A stretch of 64,000 nucleotides of DNA from Gaiellasilicea sp963731615 (lineage in GTDB: Bacteria; Actinomycetota; Thermoleophilia; Gaiellales; Gaiellaceae). Shown piece by piece: positions 60,887-64,000 of the stretch (positions are counted from its first letter, which is position 1; each line of letters opens with the position of its first letter). The position numbers and the translations under genes were made by a program. Location of the stretch: the NCBI GenBank assembly GCA_963731615.1, contig CAVSWD010000006.1, forward strand, positions 1-64,000, written 5' to 3'. Below the pieces are notes generated by a model, which saw only the letters and a program-made list of their open reading frames with translations, had not been told where the DNA came from and made no database searches.

Positions 60887-61988
60887 GGGATGGGCAGCTC
60901 CCCGCCCCCGTCGATGCAGTCGGCGAGGTAGAGGGCCGTGCCGAGGTCGCCCGTCCAGAGCGTGTAGCGGCCGCGGCCGTCGTTCGACCGGCTGCGCTCC
61001 ATCTGGGCGGCAGCGTGCATGGCAAAGGCGCGCGCTCGGGCGAGCCACTGCTCGTCGCCCGTCCGCGCGAACACCGCCAGGAAGGCGTAGCCGTTCCCCG
61101 CGGTGCCGTGGCAGAGGCTGGCGCCCTTTCGCAGCGGCCCGGCCTGCCAGGTCAGCTCGGCGCCTGCGAGCCGCGAGCTCCTCGTCGAGTAGGTGGGCGA
61201 GCGTCGCGACGATCCCCGGCGCGCCGTGGCACCACTGCATCCGGATCTGGCCGTCGCGGTGCGATTCGAGTCGCTCCATCTCGGCGTACGGAAGCCAGTT
61301 GACCAGCCCGTCCTCCTCGACGGCAAAAGGTTGCAGGGTCTCCGAGACGTCGGCAACATCGCCGAGCGCGAGCACGCAGCCTGCGAACCCGTGTGCCGGG
61401 CCGAGGCAGCGGCTGCTTCGCCCGGACAGCAGCTGCGTCCACAGGCCGTCCGTGTCACGTTGCCCCTGCAGCCACTCGACGCTCGGCGTCACGTCGAGCC
61501 CGAGCTCGCGACCCGCCAGGATGGTGCCGGGGCTGCCCCAAAACAGCTCGCAACGCTCGTCCCGCTCGTTCGCGGCGATCAGCTCGGACAGTCGCTCGAG
61601 ATTCGCTTGCGAAGGTGCGACCCGCTGGAGCACCAGCCGGATTCCCGTCTTGCCGGCCAAGAGGCTGCGCTCGACGTCCTCGTCTGGGAAGTCCGTCGGA
61701 GCCTCGAGCGACCGCTCCAAGTACGGGACATAGTCCCGACGCAGCACGACGAAGCCGCCGCCGCGCGAGGCGGTGGAGCGCCTCGACGACACCCGCTCCC
61801 CCTTCGTACACATTCCGGAACCGAGTCGCCGGGTCCTCCCCTTCGAGCAGGTCCCGCGGATGGGCCGGCCAGCCGTCGTCGAATGCAGCCTCCGCGTCGG
61901 CGACGACCGCGGCGATCACCGCGCGCACCCGTTCCGCGCTCCACGGTTCACCCCCCAGCTCCTCGTGTGCTTCGGGCGAGAACAGCAC
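60883..61988 (-). pseudogene. LanC-like cyclase/enzyme, two frameshifts
   Basis: Fragments in three frames align as one LanC-like protein of about 365 residues: LFSPEAHEELGGEPW at the start, GPAHGFAGCVLAL, QWCHGAPGIVATLAHLLDE, LCHGTAGNGYAFLAVFARTG and GDLGTALYLADC at the end. The Cys and Cys-His of the two CHG motifs are the zinc ligands of lanthipeptide cyclases and human LanCL. Frame changes occur near 61772 and 61180. No precursor peptide, LanB or LanM is nearby, so this is a stand-alone LanC-like protein. GTG at 61988 is used. Confidence 0.8.
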
Positions 61989-61996
61989 CGGTCGAG

Positions 61997-62389
61997 TCAG
62001 GCCGGGTGCTCGTCGAACTGCGGCAGGTCGTCGGTGATCTCGAACCACGGTGCCTTCGAGCCGACGAAGATGTGCTTGGTCGGCCGGATGCTCGGGTCGT
62101 CGACGAGCGATCCCAACGCGACGTGGACGTAGGCGCCGTCACGGACGACCGAGTAGAGGAGGGAGCCGCAGGCCGCGCAGCGCGTGTCGTTCAGAGCGTC
62201 CTCTCCGTGCACGAGCAGGTCGTCCGCGCCGCCCGTCAGCTCGAGCTTCTCGCGCTCGATGCCGGCGAACGCCTTGAATGCCGAGCCGGTCGCGGCACGA
62301 CAGCGCGAGCAGTGGCAGTTCATCGCGTAGAGGAACGCATCCTCGACCCGATAGCGAACAGCGCCGCACTCGCACCCACCGGACAGCAC
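61997..62389 (-). CDS. GFA/Mss4-fold zinc protein
   Basis: 130 residues. Zinc ligands in SGGCECGAVRY, CHCSRCRAATG and RCAACGSLLY give the CENP-V/GFA fold. Relatives are called glutathione-dependent formaldehyde-activating enzymes, but few have tested activity. GTG at 62389 is preferred: TAAGGT lies 7 bases upstream and relatives start just before the first CxC. A TTG at 62434 would lie inside the operator. It runs 8 bases ahead of the LanC-like gene. Confidence 0.85.
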   Translation of the reverse strand: MLSGGCECGAVRYRVEDAFLYAMNCHCSRCRAATGSAFKAFAGIEREKLELTGGADDLLVHGEDALNDTRCAACGSLLYSVVRDGAYVHVALGSLVDDPSIRPTKHIFVGSKAPWFEITDDLPQFDEHPA

Positions 62390-62413
62390 GCGCTCGACCT
62401 TACCCTCCGAGAG

Positions 62414-62450
62414 GGTTTTGGTTGACAAGACCAAAACCTCCAGCTAGAGT
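62414..62450. promoter_or_regulatory. NrtR-type operator and promoter between GFA gene and Nudix regulator
   Basis: GGTTTTGGT (62414-62422) and ACCAAAACC (62430-62438) form a perfect 9-bp inverted repeat with a 7-base spacer. The plus-strand promoter TTGACA (62422-62427), 17-base spacer, TAGAGT (62445-62450) starts inside it. ACCAAAAC occurs again at 62463-62470, just after the ATG. The natural ligand is the NrtR-like protein encoded next door. Confidence 0.75.
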
Positions 62451-62460
62451 AACAGTCAGG

Positions 62461-63207
62461 ATGACCAAAACAAGGATCCCGCCCGGCTACGACCCGTCGC
62501 AGTTCCCCGCGTTCGCGGTGACGGTCGACATCGTGATCCTGACCATGTCGGAGGGCAAGCTGCACATGCTGCTCGTGCGCCGCGGTGAGGCGCCGTTCGA
62601 GGGGATGTGGGCGATCCCGGGCGGCTTCAAGCGCCCCAGCGAGACGCTGGACGAGGCGGCGCGGCGGGAGCTGGCCGAAGAGACCGGCGTCGACGTGCCG
62701 AGCTTGCTGACGCAGTTCGGCGCCTACGGAGATCCCGAGCGCGACCCGCGGCTGAACGTCGTCACGGTCGCGTATCTCGCCGTGCTGCGGGACGTGGGGG
62801 CGATCGAGGCGGGCACCGACGCGGCGGACGCCGACCTGGTCGCGGTCGCGGACGTTCTCAACGGCAAGCTCGACCTTGCATTCGACCATGCGCAGATCGT
62901 GCGCGATGCGGTCGAGCGCGTCCGCGTCGAGCTCGAGGTGACGGGCATCGCAACGGCCTTTGTCGGAGCCACGTTCACCCTCGCCGAGCTGCGCGCCGTC
63001 TACGAGGCCGTCTGGGGCGAGCAGCTCGACGCCGCGAACTTCCGCCGCAGCGTCGTCGCGGAGGACGGCTGGGTGATCCCGACCGGGCGTCGCGCTCGGC
63101 CCGGCCCGGCCGGCGGCCGGCCCGCGGAGCTCTATCGCGCGGGGCGGGCGTGGAACCACGGCGGCCCGATCCATCGTCTCCACCGAACGTGGGAGGTCAA
63201 GGCATGA
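62461..63207 (+). CDS. NrtR-like Nudix-domain transcriptional regulator
   Basis: 248 residues. Residues 15-150 are a Nudix fold with a full Nudix box (GFKRPSETLDEAARRELAEE, TG). The C-terminal winged helix (FTLAELRAVYEAVWGEQLDAANFRR) is that of NrtR, which senses ADP-ribose and represses NAD genes. The intact box suggests it may still hydrolyse a nucleotide. It probably binds the palindrome before its own gene and controls the divergent GFA-LanC pair. Overlaps the next gene by ATGA. Confidence 0.87.
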   Translation: MTKTRIPPGYDPSQFPAFAVTVDIVILTMSEGKLHMLLVRRGEAPFEGMWAIPGGFKRPSETLDEAARRELAEETGVDVPSLLTQFGAYGDPERDPRLNVVTVAYLAVLRDVGAIEAGTDAADADLVAVADVLNGKLDLAFDHAQIVRDAVERVRVELEVTGIATAFVGATFTLAELRAVYEAVWGEQLDAANFRRSVVAEDGWVIPTGRRARPGPAGGRPAELYRAGRAWNHGGPIHRLHRTWEVKA

Positions 63208-64000
63208 GAGCGGTTGTCCACGACAGGTTCGGCCCGCCGGAGGTGCTGCGCATCGAGGATGTCCCGGCGCCGGCCCCGAATGACGACGAGGTCCTCGTCC
63301 GCGTCCGCGCGACGACGGTCAACCAGACCGACTGCCACGTGCGGCGCGCGAGGCCGATTGTCTGGCGTTTCATGATCGGTTTCTTTCGCCCGAAGTGGAG
63401 GACGCTGGGGAAGGAGTTCGCCGGCGAGGTGAAGGCAGTCGGGTCGGCAGTGACCGAGTTCGCCGTCGGTGACCGCGTGTTCGGGATGAAGAATCACGGT
63501 GCGAACGCGGAGCTGGTGACTGTTCGCGAGAGCCGCCTGGTCGCACACCTGCCCGACGCACTGAGCTTCGAGGAGGGCGCGGCCGTGATCGACGGCGCCT
63601 ATCAGGGGCTGGTGGCTCTGCGGCGGGGGCGCGTCGGCAAGGGCACACGCCTGCTCGTGTACGGCGCGTCGGGCTCGTGCGGAACGGCGTGTGTGCAGCT
63701 CGGACGTCATCTCGGTGCGCACGTCACGGCGGTGTGCGGCACGAAGAACGTCGAGCTGATGCGCTCGCTCGGCGCCGACGTCGTCATCGACTACCAACAC
63801 GAGGACTTCAGGAAGAGGGGCGAGAAGTACGACGTGATCGTCGACGCGGTCGGGAAGATCGTCGGATTGCGGTACCGCGGCTCGCTCGTGCCCGGCGGGA
63901 TGTTCGTGCTCACCGACGGGTTCTGGAACGTGCTGGGCGTCCTCCTGACCCGTTGGAGCAGCCGGAGGATCGTCGCCTCGTGGCCGCGGTACGAGAAGGA
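63204..64000 (+). CDS. MDR-family NAD(P)-dependent dehydrogenase/quinone reductase, cut by right edge
   Basis: At least 265 residues visible. N-terminal GroES-like domain (MRAVVHDRFGPPEVLRIEDV), GKEFAGEVKAVGSAVTEFAVGDRVFG, then the NADPH-binding Rossmann motif YGASGSCGTACVQLGRHLGA and a zinc-independent pattern. It is of the quinone oxidoreductase/zeta-crystallin class. ATG at 63204 overlaps the NrtR stop, so they form an operon. The C-terminus lies beyond the window. Confidence 0.92.
   Translation, partial: MRAVVHDRFGPPEVLRIEDVPAPAPNDDEVLVRVRATTVNQTDCHVRRARPIVWRFMIGFFRPKWRTLGKEFAGEVKAVGSAVTEFAVGDRVFGMKNHGANAELVTVRESRLVAHLPDALSFEEGAAVIDGAYQGLVALRRGRVGKGTRLLVYGASGSCGTACVQLGRHLGAHVTAVCGTKNVELMRSLGADVVIDYQHEDFRKRGEKYDVIVDAVGKIVGLRYRGSLVPGGMFVLTDGFWNVLGVLLTRWSSRRIVASWPRYEK

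Noticed and set aside
60883..61988. A lanthipeptide biosynthetic cluster
   Set aside because: Only a LanC-like protein is present; no precursor peptide, dehydratase, protease or dedicated transporter is nearby.

Overview
The window is GC-rich bacterial chromosome. Genes are tightly packed with frequent 4-base ATGA/GTGA overlaps, GTG and TTG starts are common, and at least 17 genes appear leaderless. An ECF sigma/zinc anti-sigma pair, a short alpha-glucan phosphorylase, and CsoR and LytR_C-type proteins fit a high-GC actinobacterium. A Thermoleophilia-like lineage is my inference from overall look only. I see no phage, integron, CRISPR array or IS element. At least 13 genes that otherwise look intact carry single-base indels, often in G or C runs, and some indels compensate within one gene. 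I therefore read most frameshifts as draft-assembly errors rather than gene decay.

Layout. 1-2662: a broken c-di-GMP signalling gene (GAF-GGDEF-GAF-HD-GYP). 2819-6076: a polar amino-acid ABC importer. 6080-9293: a secreted HExxH protein and a large protein ending in a cyclic-nucleotide-binding domain. 9326-13288: glpD-glpK and a dienelactone hydrolase. 13531-17727: a CarH/LitR-like B12-binding MerR regulator, a set of small membrane proteins, a sigma region-2 protein, a glycosyltransferase, two or three unknown small proteins and a probable selenocysteine-containing peroxiredoxin-like protein. 17871: tRNA-Arg(CCT). 18028-20695: csoR-copZ-copA copper resistance. 20711-28438: glucan phosphorylase, BipA, a PadR-controlled ABC-2 exporter, SixA, a PhzF protein and an Asp-box protein. 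28443-30770: TPP-riboswitch-controlled CytX-type permease with a PfkB kinase. 30799-37620: aconitase, a secreted metalloprotease-like protein, BolA-glutaredoxin and HtrA. 37719-45032: patatin, a glutamate-cysteine-ligase-like enzyme coupled to a two-gene FtsX/ABC exporter and an HMA protein. 45100-45950: ECF sigma and ZAS anti-sigma. 45968-52560 (minus): an amidohydrolase with a three-subunit xanthine-dehydrogenase-family molybdoenzyme, a cyclophilin lipoprotein, a MocA-like nucleotidyltransferase and an HTH/LytR_C protein. 52756-64000: a DUF-like protein, a second secreted metalloprotease-like paralogue, M32 carboxypeptidase, aldo/keto reductase, M24 peptidase, acetyl-CoA synthetase, methyltransferase, a LanC-like protein, a GFA protein, an NrtR-type Nudix regulator and an MDR dehydrogenase cut by the right edge.

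The strongest new signals are these. (1) Three sets of exactly 11-bp-spaced TnnACA-type repeats lie at the B12-regulator promoter and upstream of an unknown small operon. This is the geometry of CarH operators and implies a light/B12 regulon. (2) An in-frame UGA sits where the first Cys of a CxxC would be in a peroxiredoxin-like protein, followed by a candidate SECIS hairpin. (3) Leaderless promoters recur, several as overlapping divergent -10 boxes, and operators often sit on start codons (CsoR, PadR).
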